Of a DNA stretch of 64,000 bases, positions 10,518 through 20,817 are shown one piece after another. A program made the position numbers and the translations under genes. The DNA is from Mucilaginibacter sp. KACC 22063 (lineage in GTDB: Bacteria > Bacteroidota > Bacteroidia > Sphingobacteriales > Sphingobacteriaceae): the NCBI RefSeq assembly GCF_028736115.1, contig NZ_CP117877.1, positions 1,984,001 to 2,048,000 on the forward strand. The letters are read 5' to 3'. Position 1 is the stretch's first letter. Every line of letters starts with the position of its first letter. The notes under the pieces were generated by a model that worked only from the letters and a program-made list of their open reading frames with translations, did not search any database and was not told where the DNA came from.

Positions 10518-10553
10518 CGGGGTTTGATGTAGTATTGGTCGAAAAATTAAAAA

Positions 10554-10575
10554 GCCGTATGAATAATCATACGGC
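10554..10575 (-). terminator. intrinsic terminator of the peptide transporter gene
   Basis: An 8-bp perfect stem GCCGTATG / CATACGGC with a 6-base loop; read on the minus strand it is followed by a TTTTTAATTTTTC tract. It lies 40 bases after the stop of the POT transporter gene and before the glycosyltransferase start. Confidence 0.8.
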
Positions 10576-10614
10576 CCAAATATCTTAATTTATTATTAAT
10601 TGTTGATGAATTTT

Positions 10615-12333
10615 CTATCGCACACCATGCATCATTTTTTTCAACAATCCTGAGATTAAGAACAGCAGGAGCGATGCCACACCCGCAAGGGTAACAAACA
10701 CCATAAAAAACTCGTAAAGGTTGTGGATGGTAAAGCCAACAAATGTAGGGTAGTGGATGTCGATCTTGTCTTTGGCAAGTTCGGCAATTTGTTGCGCTGT
10801 TGCGGCAATTTTACCATCAAGTACTGCTTTAAGGTCGATGCCTTTTGAAGCCGCAAGCTGGTATTTATCACCTGTTGGTGGTATTAATGCACCCAGTGTA
10901 CCAGCCAGTGCGTAACCGGCAGCGTTACCTAAGAACCAAACACCCATTAATAAAGATGAGAATCTCTTGGGTGCAAGTTTAGCCACCAGCGATAAGCCGA
11001 TAGGCGAGAGGCAAAGCTCACCAAAAGTGTGGAACAGATACATGATGATCAGCCAGATCACAGCTAATTTACCTGTGTTGCCAATCGCTTCAACCTGTAC
11101 CGCAATGATGTAATAACCTATTGCAAGGAACAACAAACCAATAGCTTGTTTAACAACAGAAATAGGTTCTCTGCCATTTTTTTGCAATCTAAGCCAAAGC
11201 CAGCTGAACGGAAACGCAAAAACGATGATAAAGAATGAGTTTGCATTTTGCACAAGACTTGGCGGCATTTGCCAGCCGAAAATATGCGTATCGGTTTGCT
11301 TATCGGCAACAAAGGTTAAGGATGAACCAGCCTGCTCAAATGCCGACCAGAAAAAGATCACGAAAAAAGCAACAACATATAAAACCAAGATCCTGTCGCG
11401 TTCTACTTTGGTTATTGACTTGTCAGTTAAGATCAATACGGCAAGGCTGATACCCGAAGCATAAATAAATGGATATACCCAGCTTTTAATTGGATTTGGA
11501 TCTACAGATAACCAGTGGATGCCAAAAAATAAAGCGATCATTAAAACCACTACGGATAAAACAGAAGTGTTTGAAAAGTTGGCTTTTTCAGCTTCGTCTG
11601 TAGGGCTAAGGGTTGAACCATCATGTTTAGGTTTAGTACCTATAGGCTGTCCGTCGGTGGTATTAAGGTATTTGTTTTTGAGGAACATGAAAGATACGGT
11701 ACCTACAAACATGGCAATACCTGCCGCCAGGAAACCCCATTTAAATGCCTCAACTACGCGTATTTCGCCATGTTTAACATCGCCCAGTATCGGGCAAATG
11801 CTCATACCCAGCAAGGCGCCAACATTAATACCCATATAAAAGATAGTGAAGGCGGCATCAAGGCGGTTGTCGCCTTTTTTGTAAAGCTGCCCCACCATAG
11901 AGGATATGTTTGGTTTAAAGAAACCATTTCCAATGATCAGAACGCCCAAAGCCCCCCATAAAAATGTTTTCGCCAAGTCAATATTACCCGAATAAACGTA
12001 ACCGCTCACAAACATCAGTAACTGGCCAATACCCATTACCATGCCGCCAAAAATGATACTGTTACGATTACCGAGATAGCGGTCGGAGATGTAACCGCCC
12101 AGCATTGGCGTTAAATAACAAAGCCCAAGATAACCTCCGTAAATAATTGCGGCATCTTTATCAGAAAAGGAAAGCGCATTTACCAGGAACAATGTAAGCA
12201 GGGCGCGCATACCATAAAAGTTAAAACGCTCCCACATTTCGGTTGAAAACAATACGTATAGGCCTTTCGGGTGGCCTTTTTCAGGCTGCACTAAAGACCC
12301 GTCTACTGATACAAGATCTGGTTCTGCACTCAT
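10615..12333 (-). CDS. POT/PTR2 family proton-dependent oligopeptide transporter
   Basis: A 572-residue major-facilitator protein with about 14 hydrophobic segments. The ExxER proton-coupling motif of POT transporters is visible near the N terminus (EMWERFNFYGMRALL), followed by GGYISDRYLGNR (loop 2-3 motif) and FYMGINVGALLG in TM5. It imports di- and tripeptides with protons across the cytoplasmic membrane. The two extra central helices and a hydrophilic loop at about residues 225-245 are usual for bacterial members. Its own terminator follows, so it is probably a single-gene unit. Confidence 0.93.
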   Translation of the reverse strand: MSAEPDLVSVDGSLVQPEKGHPKGLYVLFSTEMWERFNFYGMRALLTLFLVNALSFSDKDAAIIYGGYLGLCYLTPMLGGYISDRYLGNRNSIIFGGMVMGIGQLLMFVSGYVYSGNIDLAKTFLWGALGVLIIGNGFFKPNISSMVGQLYKKGDNRLDAAFTIFYMGINVGALLGMSICPILGDVKHGEIRVVEAFKWGFLAAGIAMFVGTVSFMFLKNKYLNTTDGQPIGTKPKHDGSTLSPTDEAEKANFSNTSVLSVVVLMIALFFGIHWLSVDPNPIKSWVYPFIYASGISLAVLILTDKSITKVERDRILVLYVVAFFVIFFWSAFEQAGSSLTFVADKQTDTHIFGWQMPPSLVQNANSFFIIVFAFPFSWLWLRLQKNGREPISVVKQAIGLLFLAIGYYIIAVQVEAIGNTGKLAVIWLIIMYLFHTFGELCLSPIGLSLVAKLAPKRFSSLLMGVWFLGNAAGYALAGTLGALIPPTGDKYQLAASKGIDLKAVLDGKIAATAQQIAELAKDKIDIHYPTFVGFTIHNLYEFFMVFVTLAGVASLLLFLISGLLKKMMHGVR

Positions 12334-12434
12334 AGTTTAATTTAAAAATTTTTCGAAAATAAGATTTATCCGCTAAATCAGAATTTTATTCGGCTTAAAA
12401 TATGTTATTACTAATATTAGGTGGTTAAATGTTG

Positions 12435-13337
12435 TTAATGGTGTACCGGGCTTGCCTGCAATAAATCCTGTTTTGCCTGTTTTTTAGGGTCAACGTCAAA
12501 GTCGTTAGGGCTGGCAATGTTACGCAGGTCGAGATTTTCCTGAAATATCCACTTGCCCCCCTGCAATTTATAAGCATCGTAACTTAAATCGGGGCCGTAA
12601 AACTGGTAAAGGCCATCCATTTTTTTATCAGGCGGTGCCAGGTGATCAAAAACGATGATGTTATGCGCCTGGTCATATTTCAGCATCATGGATGCCTGGC
12701 GCGTGTATTCAAATACAATCCGTTTTCGTGTTTTATGGTTTCCCTCGAAAACAGGTAAGCCAAAAACGGGTTGCCCGTTCTTAAAGGAAAGTACATCGAT
12801 CACCTTTTTTGTCGATTTTACGGTGTTGCCCTTCCAGCCTAATAATACATAGTAAGGCGTACCTGCATTTACCGGGATAATCTGATAATATTGTGCGCCA
12901 TACCACTTGGTGTTATCGGTCACGGTATCTTCCGGGCTTTTTATCAGGGGCGAATAATCTCCCAGCGGATGCATAACCAGCGGGCCGCTGTTATTCATCT
13001 GGACGGTACCATAGTAACGGTAGCTGCCATCCTCATTCATGATATGCCAGCTGAAAATGCGGAAGCGGTTATCAGGCGAATTAATGATGGTGATGCTTTT
13101 AACCGAATCAAACTTAAAGTTGTATGAATTTGGCTGTCTTAAAACCGTGGTTAGGGTGCGTATAAAACTGTAGTTTGCGTTTTTACGCTCCAACTCCTCG
13201 GGGTGGTTAATCATCTTTTTTCCCAGGCTTTCCAGGCTATCTTCGAGTATAGCCGTATTGCTTCGTGAGCGAGATGCTTGTGCATTAAGTAAGCAAGGAA
13301 ATAAACATAAAAGACTTATGATGACTATTTTATTCAT
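12435..13337 (-). CDS. unknown secreted protein
   Basis: A 300-residue protein with a signal peptide ending near residue 20 (LLCLFPCLLNAQ). The mature part is beta-rich with many aromatic residues; it includes YYGTVQMNN, YYVLLGWKGN and FEYTRQASMMLKYD, and ends His-rich (PVHH). No catalytic motif is recognised. It lies 6 bases downstream of the thiolase gene's stop and is probably cotranscribed, although no metabolic link is evident. Similar conserved hypothetical proteins are known in Sphingobacteria; function not assigned. Confidence 0.75.
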   Translation of the reverse strand: MNKIVIISLLCLFPCLLNAQASRSRSNTAILEDSLESLGKKMINHPEELERKNANYSFIRTLTTVLRQPNSYNFKFDSVKSITIINSPDNRFRIFSWHIMNEDGSYRYYGTVQMNNSGPLVMHPLGDYSPLIKSPEDTVTDNTKWYGAQYYQIIPVNAGTPYYVLLGWKGNTVKSTKKVIDVLSFKNGQPVFGLPVFEGNHKTRKRIVFEYTRQASMMLKYDQAHNIIVFDHLAPPDKKMDGLYQFYGPDLSYDAYKLQGGKWIFQENLDLRNIASPNDFDVDPKKQAKQDLLQASPVHH

Positions 13338-13343
13338 ATATAC

Positions 13344-14522
13344 TTAAAGTATATTTTCAATTATCATTGCACTTGCACCCCCGCCGCCGTTGCATATACC
13401 CGCAGCACCATAACGTGCATTGGTTTGTTTAAGTACGTTTAATAAGGTAACAATAATGCGCGCGCCAGATGCCCCAAGCGGGTGGCCCAGCGCTACTGCG
13501 CCTCCGTTTACGTTCACCTTTGCCGGATCAAGTTTCAAAATCTGGTTATTAGCGATAGACACTACTGAAAAAGCTTCATTGATCTCAAAATAATCAATTT
13601 GTTCTGTAGATAAGCCTGCTTTGTTTAATGCTAAAGGTAATGCTTTTGAAGGAGCAGTTGTAAACCACTCTGGCGCTTGTTGTGCATCTGCATAAGATAC
13701 AATGCGGGCAAGTGGTTTCAGATTTAAAGCCTCTGCACGTTCTTTTGATATTAATACCAGTGCGGCAGCGCCATCGTTAAGTGTAGATGCATTGGCTGCA
13801 GTTACGGTGCCTTCCTTTGCGAAAACAGGTTTAAGGCCTGGTATCTTATCATATTTAACGATAGCAGGTTCTTCGTCCTGGTCAAACAGCGTAACTGTAC
13901 CTTTTTTATCTTTTAATTCAACCGGGGTAATTTCTTCCTTAAATTTTCCTTCGCCTTGTGCCTTTTGCGCGCGTTGATAAGATGTTATGGCAAAGGCATC
14001 CTGGTCTTCGCGGCTAATATGGCATTCTGTTGCGCAAAGCTCCGCTGCCGAACCCATGTGGTAATCGTTATATACATCCCAAAGGCCATCTTTTACCAAG
14101 CCGTCAATAATCTGTCCGTTACCTAAACGGTAACCGTTACGGGCTTTATCCAGATAGTAAGGCACATTGCTCATACTTTCCATTCCGCCGGCAACTATGA
14201 TATCCTGTTCGCCAAGGGCAATACTTTGTGCAGCCAGCATCATAGCTTTCATGCCTGATGCGCAAACTTTATTAACAGTTGTTGCAGGTACGTCGGGAAG
14301 GCCGGCAAATTTAGCCGCCTGTGTGGCTGGGGCTTGCCCCAAATTGGCCGACATCACATTGCCCATATATACTTCCTGAACCTGATCTGGTGTTATTCCT
14401 GCTTTTTCGACAGCTGATTTGATGACCGCTGCACCTAATTGCGTAGCAGATAATGATGAAAGGCTGCCTCCAAAGCTACCGATAGCCGTACGTGTGGCAG
14501 CAACAATATATACTTCCCTCAT
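13344..14522 (-). CDS. acetyl-CoA C-acyltransferase (thiolase)
   Basis: A 392-residue thiolase of the usual length. The nucleophilic Cys lies in [12 protein letters not shown] (about residue 88), the catalytic His in [11 protein letters not shown] (about residue 350) and the second Cys in [11 protein letters not shown] (about 380). Such enzymes condense two acetyl-CoA or cleave 3-ketoacyl-CoA in fatty acid and ketone body metabolism; the biosynthetic and degradative types cannot be separated by eye. It is divergent from the HDIG gene across a 130-base spacer. Confidence 0.94.
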   Translation of the reverse strand: MREVYIVAATRTAIGSFGGSLSSLSATQLGAAVIKSAVEKAGITPDQVQEVYMGNVMSANLGQAPATQAAKFAGLPDVPATTVNKVCASGMKAMMLAAQSIALGEQDIIVAGGMESMSNVPYYLDKARNGYRLGNGQIIDGLVKDGLWDVYNDYHMGSAAELCATECHISREDQDAFAITSYQRAQKAQGEGKFKEEITPVELKDKKGTVTLFDQDEEPAIVKYDKIPGLKPVFAKEGTVTAANASTLNDGAAALVLISKERAEALNLKPLARIVSYADAQQAPEWFTTAPSKALPLALNKAGLSTEQIDYFEINEAFSVVSIANNQILKLDPAKVNVNGGAVALGHPLGASGARIIVTLLNVLKQTNARYGAAGICNGGGGASAMIIENIL

Positions 14523-14627
14523 AAATTTATAAATTGATGAGCAAAGTTAATTTTATTATAGTGTAAACGAAAAGATAAGAACTAAACCACTCAAAATAAG
14601 GTATTCATATAAATGGTAGAAACTTTA

Positions 14628-14635
14628 TATTTTTG
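14628..14635 (+). promoter_or_regulatory. possible -7 element of the HDIG gene promoter
   Basis: TATTTTTG fits the Bacteroidota -7 consensus TAnnTTTG and lies 17 bases before the ATG of the membrane HDIG gene. No convincing TTTG -33 element is seen about 19 bases upstream, so this is tentative. Confidence 0.35.
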
Positions 14636-14652
14636 AACGCTTAATATAATCG

Positions 14653-16716
14653 ATGGCAAAACTTTCCTCTTCGCGGCAAAGAGCGCTTTTACGCAAATAC
14701 GCTAATAACCTGAAATACGTAATGGTTGTGGCAACTATTTGTGTAATTGTATTTGCCTTACCCAAACAAGCAAAATTCAGGTATGAATATGAAAAGGGCC
14801 GTATCTGGAACCAGAAGGACCTGATCTCTCCTTATAATTTCGCCATTTTAAAAACTGATCAGGAAATAGAAAGCGACCGTCAGGCGGCCCTGAAAAGTGT
14901 AAAGCCAATTTACCAGGCTGATGATAATATACGCCAGCAGCAGGAAGATGGCTATAACAATGATTTTGAAATAAAATGGCACAATGCCGGTTTAAATGAG
15001 CGTTTAAAGAAACGTTATTTTGAGACAGGACTTAATTTATTAGAGTATGTTTATGGCAAAGGGGTACTAAGTTTAAATTCAAAGTATCAGCATAATAACG
15101 AGAATTATACTATTACCATATTAGACCATAACATTGCTACGGATAGAAATACAACAGAACTCTTTACCAAAGACCGTGCATTAGCTTATTGCGAACAGGC
15201 ATTAAGTAAAACCACTTTAGACAAAGCTTTTATTTTAAATCTGATACAGAACCGAATTCAGAATACACTGATCTATGATGATAAACTAACATCCAGGCTT
15301 GAAAAGGAAGTGCTTGATGGCTTATCGCTCACGCATGGAATGGTGCAAAAAGGCGAGGTGATTGTAGCAAAAGGATCAGTAATCAATAATGATGTTTACC
15401 AGAAACTGGAATCCTATAAAAAAGCTTTTGAAGATAATGCCCGCGTAAACGGTGATAGGAACCTGGTATTATTGGGGCAGTTTTTACTGGTATCTATAAT
15501 TGTTATTTTACTTATTGTTTTCCTTTACCTGTTCAGAAAAGACATTTACCATGATAACAGGCTTGTAGGGCTTATTTTATTGGTAGCAACGGCCATGCTG
15601 GCCACGCTATCATGGGCCATAAGGGTACAGTTACCAAACCTGTACTACATCCCATATTGTATTGTTCCAATTATCATCAGGATACTTTTTGATACAAGGC
15701 TGGCACTAAACATACACCTTCTGGTAATACTCGTAGCCGGGTTCTTTGTACCTAACAGCTTTGAATTTGGCTTCTATGAGATTACGGCCGGTATGGTGGC
15801 CATATACAGTATTAAAAACCTGATACGCCGTGATCAGTTCCTTACTTCGGCACTGATTATCACTTTTAACTACCTGGTTGCCTTTTTAGGTATATCTTTC
15901 ATTCGCGAAGGCAGTATTAACAGCATCGACTGGATGGATTTCTTCCCTTTTGTTGTAAGCGTGCTGCTTACGCTTTTGGCTTATCCGTTGATTTATGCTT
16001 TTGAGCGTGTGTTTGGTATTACATCAGATATTACGCTGATCGAGTTAACCAATACCAATGCGCCACTACTACGTCAGTTGGCTTTTAGCGCACCTGGGAC
16101 TTTCCAGCACTCGTTACAGGTCGCTAACCTTGCAGAAAATGCAATTTACAGTATTGGTGGTAATGCGCTGCTGGTGAGGGCAGGGGCTTTGTACCATGAT
16201 ATTGGCAAAATAGAGAACCCGTTGTATTTTATAGAAAATCAAAGTTCGGGTTATAATCCGCATGATAAGCTTTCTTATGAACAGAGCGCGCAAATCATTA
16301 TTCAGCATGTAAGCAAAGGAGCCGAACTTGCACGCAAGCATAATTTACCGGAGATTGTGGTCGATTTTATCCGCAGCCATCACGGAAATACAAGGGTTGA
16401 TTACTTCTATCAGTCGTACTTGAAGAATTTTCCTGAAAAATTTATTGATGAAAATATTTTCCGTTATCCGGGGCCGATACCTTTCTCAAAAGAGACCGGA
16501 GTGTTGATGTTAGCCGACTCTGTGGAGGCGGCATCGCGGTCGCTGAAAGAACCCGATGCGCAGTCAATCAGTAACTTAGTAGATCGTATTATCAGTTATA
16601 AATTAGATCAGGGGCAATTAAACGATTCAAATATTACGTTAAAAGATCTGCAGACCATAAAGGATATTTTCAAAAAAATGCTGATGAGTATTTACCACGT
16701 AAGGATAGATTATTAG
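14653..16716 (+). CDS. membrane HDIG phosphohydrolase (PgpH/7TMR-HD family)
   Basis: A 687-residue protein: one N-terminal TM (about residues 20-40), a large extracytoplasmic 7TMR-HDED-type domain, seven TM segments (about 270-470), then a cytoplasmic HD domain. The HD hallmarks are HSLQVANLAENA, LYHDIGKIENP and RSHHGNTRV, giving the H...HD...H...H metal ligands. The family includes PgpH, a c-di-AMP phosphodiesterase, so a role in cyclic dinucleotide turnover is likely. It is intact and lies just upstream of tRNA-Ser, marking the last core gene before the island. Confidence 0.9.
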   Translation: MAKLSSSRQRALLRKYANNLKYVMVVATICVIVFALPKQAKFRYEYEKGRIWNQKDLISPYNFAILKTDQEIESDRQAALKSVKPIYQADDNIRQQQEDGYNNDFEIKWHNAGLNERLKKRYFETGLNLLEYVYGKGVLSLNSKYQHNNENYTITILDHNIATDRNTTELFTKDRALAYCEQALSKTTLDKAFILNLIQNRIQNTLIYDDKLTSRLEKEVLDGLSLTHGMVQKGEVIVAKGSVINNDVYQKLESYKKAFEDNARVNGDRNLVLLGQFLLVSIIVILLIVFLYLFRKDIYHDNRLVGLILLVATAMLATLSWAIRVQLPNLYYIPYCIVPIIIRILFDTRLALNIHLLVILVAGFFVPNSFEFGFYEITAGMVAIYSIKNLIRRDQFLTSALIITFNYLVAFLGISFIREGSINSIDWMDFFPFVVSVLLTLLAYPLIYAFERVFGITSDITLIELTNTNAPLLRQLAFSAPGTFQHSLQVANLAENAIYSIGGNALLVRAGALYHDIGKIENPLYFIENQSSGYNPHDKLSYEQSAQIIIQHVSKGAELARKHNLPEIVVDFIRSHHGNTRVDYFYQSYLKNFPEKFIDENIFRYPGPIPFSKETGVLMLADSVEAASRSLKEPDAQSISNLVDRIISYKLDQGQLNDSNITLKDLQTIKDIFKKMLMSIYHVRIDY

Positions 16717-16731
16717 AAAGTGTAAATTTTA

Positions 16732-16762
16732 TTTTGCTGCTTTTAGCGTTTTGCTATATTTG
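16732..16762 (+). promoter_or_regulatory. Bacteroidota housekeeping promoter of tRNA-Ser
   Basis: TTTTG at 16732-16736 and TATATTTG at 16755-16762 match the Bacteroidota -33 (TTTG) and -7 (TAnnTTTG) elements, with an 18-base spacer. Transcription would start around 16769, about 28 bases before the mature tRNA. Confidence 0.75.
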
Positions 16763-16796
16763 CAGTCCCAAAACGGGGTTACATAATCAAAACACT

Positions 16797-16886
16797 GGTG
16801 AGGTGCCTGAGAGGCCGAAAGGATCAGTTTGCTAAACTGACGTACGGGAAACTGTACCGAGGGTTCGAATCCCTCCCTCACCGCCA
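16797..16886 (+). tRNA. tRNA-Ser (anticodon GCU)
   Basis: A 90-base class II tRNA. The acceptor stem GGTGAGG pairs with CCTCACC, the anticodon loop TTGCTAA within a CAG-TTTGCTAAA-CTG arm gives GCU (serine AGC/AGU codons), the long variable arm follows (GTACGGGAAACTGTAC), and the T-arm is GAGGGTTCGAATCCCTC. G is the discriminator and CCA is encoded at 16884-16886. It is the likely integration target of the neighbouring recombinase. Confidence 0.97.
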
Positions 16887-16907
16887 AGTTTTATATCAAA
16901 ATGAATT

Positions 16908-16940
16908 AAAAGCCTGCAAATCAAATGATTGCAGGCTTTT
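16908..16940 (+). terminator. intrinsic terminator after tRNA-Ser
   Basis: A 12-bp perfect stem AAAAGCCTGCAA / TTGCAGGCTTTT with a 9-base loop and a run of T residues, 21 bases after the tRNA 3' end. Confidence 0.88.
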
Positions 16941-16994
16941 TTTGTTGCTGCCAAAACGCTATTTTATTCATCAAATCACTACAAAAAAGTGAGT

Positions 16995-17047
16995 AATTCG
17001 GTGAGTAAATCATAGCTCGAAAACTACTCACCGAATTGCTTACAACT
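16995..17047. repeat. 13-bp perfect inverted repeat between tRNA-Ser and integrase (att-region site)
   Basis: AATTCGGTGAGTA at 16995-17007 is repeated inverted as TACTCACCGAATT at 17035-17047, 27 bases apart. In addition GTGAGTAA occurs twice in direct orientation (16989 and 17001). There is no T-tract, so it is not a terminator. Its position between the tRNA target and the integrase gene suits integrase arm-type or excisionase binding sites; this role is inference. Confidence 0.55.
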
Positions 17048-17134
17048 TTTTGATTAACAGCGAGTTCAGAAATTGAACATCTTGATTGAAGCTTCCTGCA
17101 AAGCTAATTTTGTTTCACTTTTAATGTTTAAAAC

Positions 17135-18385
17135 ATGAAAACTAATTTTAGCCTGCTTTTCTATATGAAAAAGCAAAAGAACTACCAGTCGGGTGCAGCA
17201 CCAATCTACATGCGCATAACCGTTAACGGTAAACGCTCAGAAGTGACCACAGGACGCGAGTGCCTTCCTGAACGATGGAATGCCGCTGCTGGCCGAGTTA
17301 ATGGTTCCAAAGAGGAAATCAGGGCGTTTAATGCTTACCTGGATGACCTGACCCAAAAAGTCTATGAAGCACATCGGCAATTATCAGAAGCTAATTTGAC
17401 GATCAGTGCAGAAACAATTAAGAACAAGTTAACTGGCAAAGATGACAAGCCAAGGCTCCTGATCGAGATCTTTAAAGAGCATAACGAACAAATGGCCACT
17501 CTAGTTGATAAAGGAAGCTACAGCAAAGGAACTCTGACCTGTTTTGAGACGGCGCTCCGCCATACACGGGACTTCATAAAATGGAAATATAAGGTAAATG
17601 ATTTTGATGTTCGGAACGTTGATCACACTTTTGTAACTGAGTATGATTACTTTCTACGGTCAAGCTGTAACTGCCAGAACAACACGGCGGTGAAGAATAT
17701 GAAAAATTTTGGCAAGATCATTCGCAAGTGCGAAGCCAACGGATGGACAACAACCAGCCCTTTCCTTAATTATAAACATACTATGAAGCGGGTTGACAGG
17801 GCTTTCCTGACTACTGATGAATTAAAAAGAATGATTGATAAGACGTTTGTTACAGAAAGGCTGACACAGGTACGTGATATATTCGTGTTTTGCTGCTTTA
17901 CGGGTTTGGCATTCATCGATGTACAAAAGCTGCAATATAATAAACTTGTAAAGGGTTTAGACGGTGCTAACTGGATACAAGTTAACCGGCAGAAAACTAA
18001 AACCCCTGCCAACATACCTTTGCTTCCTGTGCCGCTTCAGTTAATAGATAAATATTCTAATCATCCCCAATGCATTACGCGCGGCAAGGTTTTTCCTGTC
18101 TTAAGCAATCAAAAGATGAACGCTTACTTGAAGGAAATAACTGACCTTTGCAGTATTGATAAAAAAGTCACGTTCCATACAGCTAGGCATACCTTTGCAA
18201 CCACTGTCACCCTGTTAAACGGTGTCCCGATTGAAACGGTATCTAAGATGTTAGGACATACTAACCTACGCATCACTCAGCACTACGCTAAGATGTTAGA
18301 TGAAAAAGTTGGTGCTGATATGGCTATTCTAAAAGCAAAACTGCAAAATATGGTTATTGATTCCAAGACAGTGATCACAAAATAA
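17135..18385 (+). CDS. tyrosine recombinase/integrase, Bacteroidota conjugative-transposon type
   Basis: A 416-residue integrase: an N-terminal arm-binding region (MRITVNGKRSEVTTG), a SAM-like core-binding domain (about 105-200) and a C-terminal catalytic domain. Visible catalytic residues are the Lys in RQKTKTPANIPL, H-x-x-R in FHTARHTFAT, and His and Tyr in GHTNLRITQHYAKM. The first catalytic Arg, expected in the TGLR position, is replaced (TGLAFIDVQKL), as also known for IntDOT. It lies 250 bases behind tRNA-Ser in the same direction and probably catalyses integration of the island into that tRNA gene. It appears intact. Confidence 0.93.
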   Translation: MKTNFSLLFYMKKQKNYQSGAAPIYMRITVNGKRSEVTTGRECLPERWNAAAGRVNGSKEEIRAFNAYLDDLTQKVYEAHRQLSEANLTISAETIKNKLTGKDDKPRLLIEIFKEHNEQMATLVDKGSYSKGTLTCFETALRHTRDFIKWKYKVNDFDVRNVDHTFVTEYDYFLRSSCNCQNNTAVKNMKNFGKIIRKCEANGWTTTSPFLNYKHTMKRVDRAFLTTDELKRMIDKTFVTERLTQVRDIFVFCCFTGLAFIDVQKLQYNKLVKGLDGANWIQVNRQKTKTPANIPLLPVPLQLIDKYSNHPQCITRGKVFPVLSNQKMNAYLKEITDLCSIDKKVTFHTARHTFATTVTLLNGVPIETVSKMLGHTNLRITQHYAKMLDEKVGADMAILKAKLQNMVIDSKTVITK

Positions 18386-19006
18386 ACTTAAAAATCAAAC
18401 CAAATGGATCACCGTCAAAATATTACTTCTAAGGTAACCGACCATTGAACAAGTTTCCACCTTGGGATTTAAATCAATAGTACATTGATTTCACTAATAT
18501 TCCGTTGTGAATTTTAAGTTATAATTAATGTTATTTTATTCGGTTAGTTCGAGTGGTCATTACCTTTCCTAGCTCATTTCATTTTGGCGCATCCAGCCAA
18601 CCGGGAGATTGTTGACTTTAAAATGCGCTGTATGTATATATTTTAGGGTGAAAAGTAGGAAGAAGTGTTATCCGACGTCAGTTAACGATGTCAATAAATT
18701 GGGCGACCAGTTTATATGCGTTAATTAATCCATTAAATATGGAAATAATGCTTAAAGGTTAGGCAAACATTTTCTAATTGCTGAAACATTTACCGTAAAG
18801 CAAATTTAAAAGCGGAAAGATGATATAGTCGGTTATCAAATTAATCAGACATTTTGCTTAAACCTAACTGTTGGTTGATAACTAACTTACCGGCTCTTTA
18901 TTTTTTCTTGTATTTAAAGCGAATATTTTTTTTAAATAATATTTTTTGTACATAGCTTTATCTTACCAAAACAACCTTATTAATCACAATTAACCACCTT
19001 GTCAAA
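18386..19006. other. 621-base intergenic stretch, AT-rich, no gene seen
   Basis: No reading frame of coding character was found in either direction. The last 150 bases are very AT-rich (T and A runs around 18,900-18,960) and probably contain the promoter of the following three-gene oxidative cluster, but no clear TTTG / TAnnTTTG pair with correct spacing stands out. Confidence 0.5.
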
Positions 19007-20812
19007 ATGGAAAACTATCTCCATGGCCTTCTTGATGAAAGCGCCGATCCCGTTATCCAAAAGTATCTTGATTACATTCGTACCCAAATTCCCCAACCCA
19101 AAAAGAAAAAAAAGGTGCTGGTCATCGGTGCCGGCATGGCTGGTATGGTTGCCGGTGCCATGTTAAAACAGGTAGGGCATGAGGTTACCATAGCCGAGGC
19201 CAACACCCGTGTTGGCGGCCGTATAAAAACCTTCAGAAACACTGAAGGGAAAAAATATTTTGAGGACGACTCCCTTTACTGCGAGGCCGGCGCCATGCGT
19301 ATACCGAGTATCCACCTGATGGTGATGGAGTATATTAAACAGCTTGAATTGAAAACAGAGCCGTTTTACTACGTTTCGGTAAATAAAGAACAGGCTATAG
19401 CTTACAAAGATGGTACACGTAGAGAGTTGCCTGAACAGGAGCGTAACTCGCTACTCTTTGTTAACTACCTTAAAGTTATACAAAGCGAATATTATCAAAA
19501 AGGTGTTGATGTAAACAAGCTGCTGGATTATCATTTAGAAACAAGCCCTAATAACTTTGAAAATCAGCGTGCCGATCAGCTGTTAGGTGCATTGCTAAAC
19601 CCGTTAAAAAAATTCCTGGCGCAAAACCCACACAAAAACTGGCCGTTACTGATAGAACGTTACGGTAATTATTCGATGATGCGCTTTTTGATGGAATCAC
19701 TGTATTCGCAAAATGCGATAGAGATGATCGCTGTGTTGCAAAACCTCGAATCACGTCTGGCCTATGATTTTATCCAGAGCTTTATTGAATCGAATGTAAT
19801 TAAGGATGATACTCAGTTTTGCCAGATCGTAGGCGGTACAGATATGCTCACTACACGGTTTTTTGAAAAGCATCAGCTGCATGATCAGGTTTATTTCGAC
19901 TGTCACGTAACTAAGTTATGGATCAATGAACATACCGGTAAAGTTAAAGTAACTACCGACAGAGAGAAAGACCATAAAAAGAAAGACCAGGCAAAAGATG
20001 AATATGTTGTACAAAATCAGAGAATAGACACCGAAGAATTTGACGAAGTGATTGTGGCCATCCCTTTTTCTGCTTTCCGTATGGTACATGTATGGCCCAA
20101 ATTTAGCCAGGAAAAACGCAGGGCCATACGCGAACTGCACTATGATTCGGCAACCAAGGTATTACTAGAATTTAAAGAGCGTTGGTGGGAAAACCCCCCT
20201 TATAATATCATTGGAGGTGGTACCATTACTGATCTTGCCAACAGGTTTGTCTATTATCCCAGCCAGGATATCGGTAAGGAGGGACACGGTTTGATACTTG
20301 CTTCCTATTGCTGGTCTGACGAGGCAAGTCGCTGGGACTCTATGCGTGATATCGACAGGTACCAAACTGCGCTGGAGAACATTGCCGTAATGCATGCACC
20401 GGCTGACCTGGCGGAACAGCGACGGATAAAAAATCTTGCCGTATTACATGTCACCAATGAGGCGGAAAAACGGGATCAAAGCAACAATGCGGATCCCGGC
20501 AACATTGTTGGAGGTGCTACACAAAGCTGGATGCAGGACCCGTATGCCTTTGGCGAAGCGGCCATATTTAATCCCGGCCAGTTACATTTACTGCAAAAGC
20601 ATATTGTGAAAACAGAATGGGATGGCAAGGCGCATTTTGCAGGTGAACATGCTTCATTAAAACATGCATGGATAGAAGGCGCCATTGAATCGGGCATACG
20701 AACTGCGCTTGAGGTTAACGAAACACCAGTTTACCTGAATGCCCTTCTTGAACCTTCGGTTAACGCGGGTGCGCGTGTAACTAACACAACCACTGCTAAC
20801 GTTACCTTCTGA
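19007..20812 (+). CDS. flavin amine oxidase, L-amino acid oxidase-like
   Basis: A 601-residue FAD enzyme. After a 35-residue leader rich in Lys comes the Rossmann dinucleotide motif [17 protein letters not shown] with the GG motif RVGGRIKTF, then GAMRIP near residue 100, the segment that carries the substrate-carboxylate-binding Arg in L-amino acid oxidases, and at the C terminus [20 protein letters not shown] closing the FAD site. No secretion signal is seen. The predicted reaction is oxidative deamination of an L-amino acid to a 2-keto acid with ammonia and peroxide. The next gene, 5 bases on, encodes a 2-keto acid decarboxylase, which fits as the following step. Which amino acid is used is unknown. 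Confidence 0.85.
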   Translation: MENYLHGLLDESADPVIQKYLDYIRTQIPQPKKKKKVLVIGAGMAGMVAGAMLKQVGHEVTIAEANTRVGGRIKTFRNTEGKKYFEDDSLYCEAGAMRIPSIHLMVMEYIKQLELKTEPFYYVSVNKEQAIAYKDGTRRELPEQERNSLLFVNYLKVIQSEYYQKGVDVNKLLDYHLETSPNNFENQRADQLLGALLNPLKKFLAQNPHKNWPLLIERYGNYSMMRFLMESLYSQNAIEMIAVLQNLESRLAYDFIQSFIESNVIKDDTQFCQIVGGTDMLTTRFFEKHQLHDQVYFDCHVTKLWINEHTGKVKVTTDREKDHKKKDQAKDEYVVQNQRIDTEEFDEVIVAIPFSAFRMVHVWPKFSQEKRRAIRELHYDSATKVLLEFKERWWENPPYNIIGGGTITDLANRFVYYPSQDIGKEGHGLILASYCWSDEASRWDSMRDIDRYQTALENIAVMHAPADLAEQRRIKNLAVLHVTNEAEKRDQSNNADPGNIVGGATQSWMQDPYAFGEAAIFNPGQLHLLQKHIVKTEWDGKAHFAGEHASLKHAWIEGAIESGIRTALEVNETPVYLNALLEPSVNAGARVTNTTTANVTF

Positions 20813-20817
20813 AAACG

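Noticed and set aside
18944..18976. Promoter of the oxidative cluster (TTTTTTG ... TATCTTAC)
   Set aside because: The spacing between the two boxes is only about 12 bases and the -7 box is poor.
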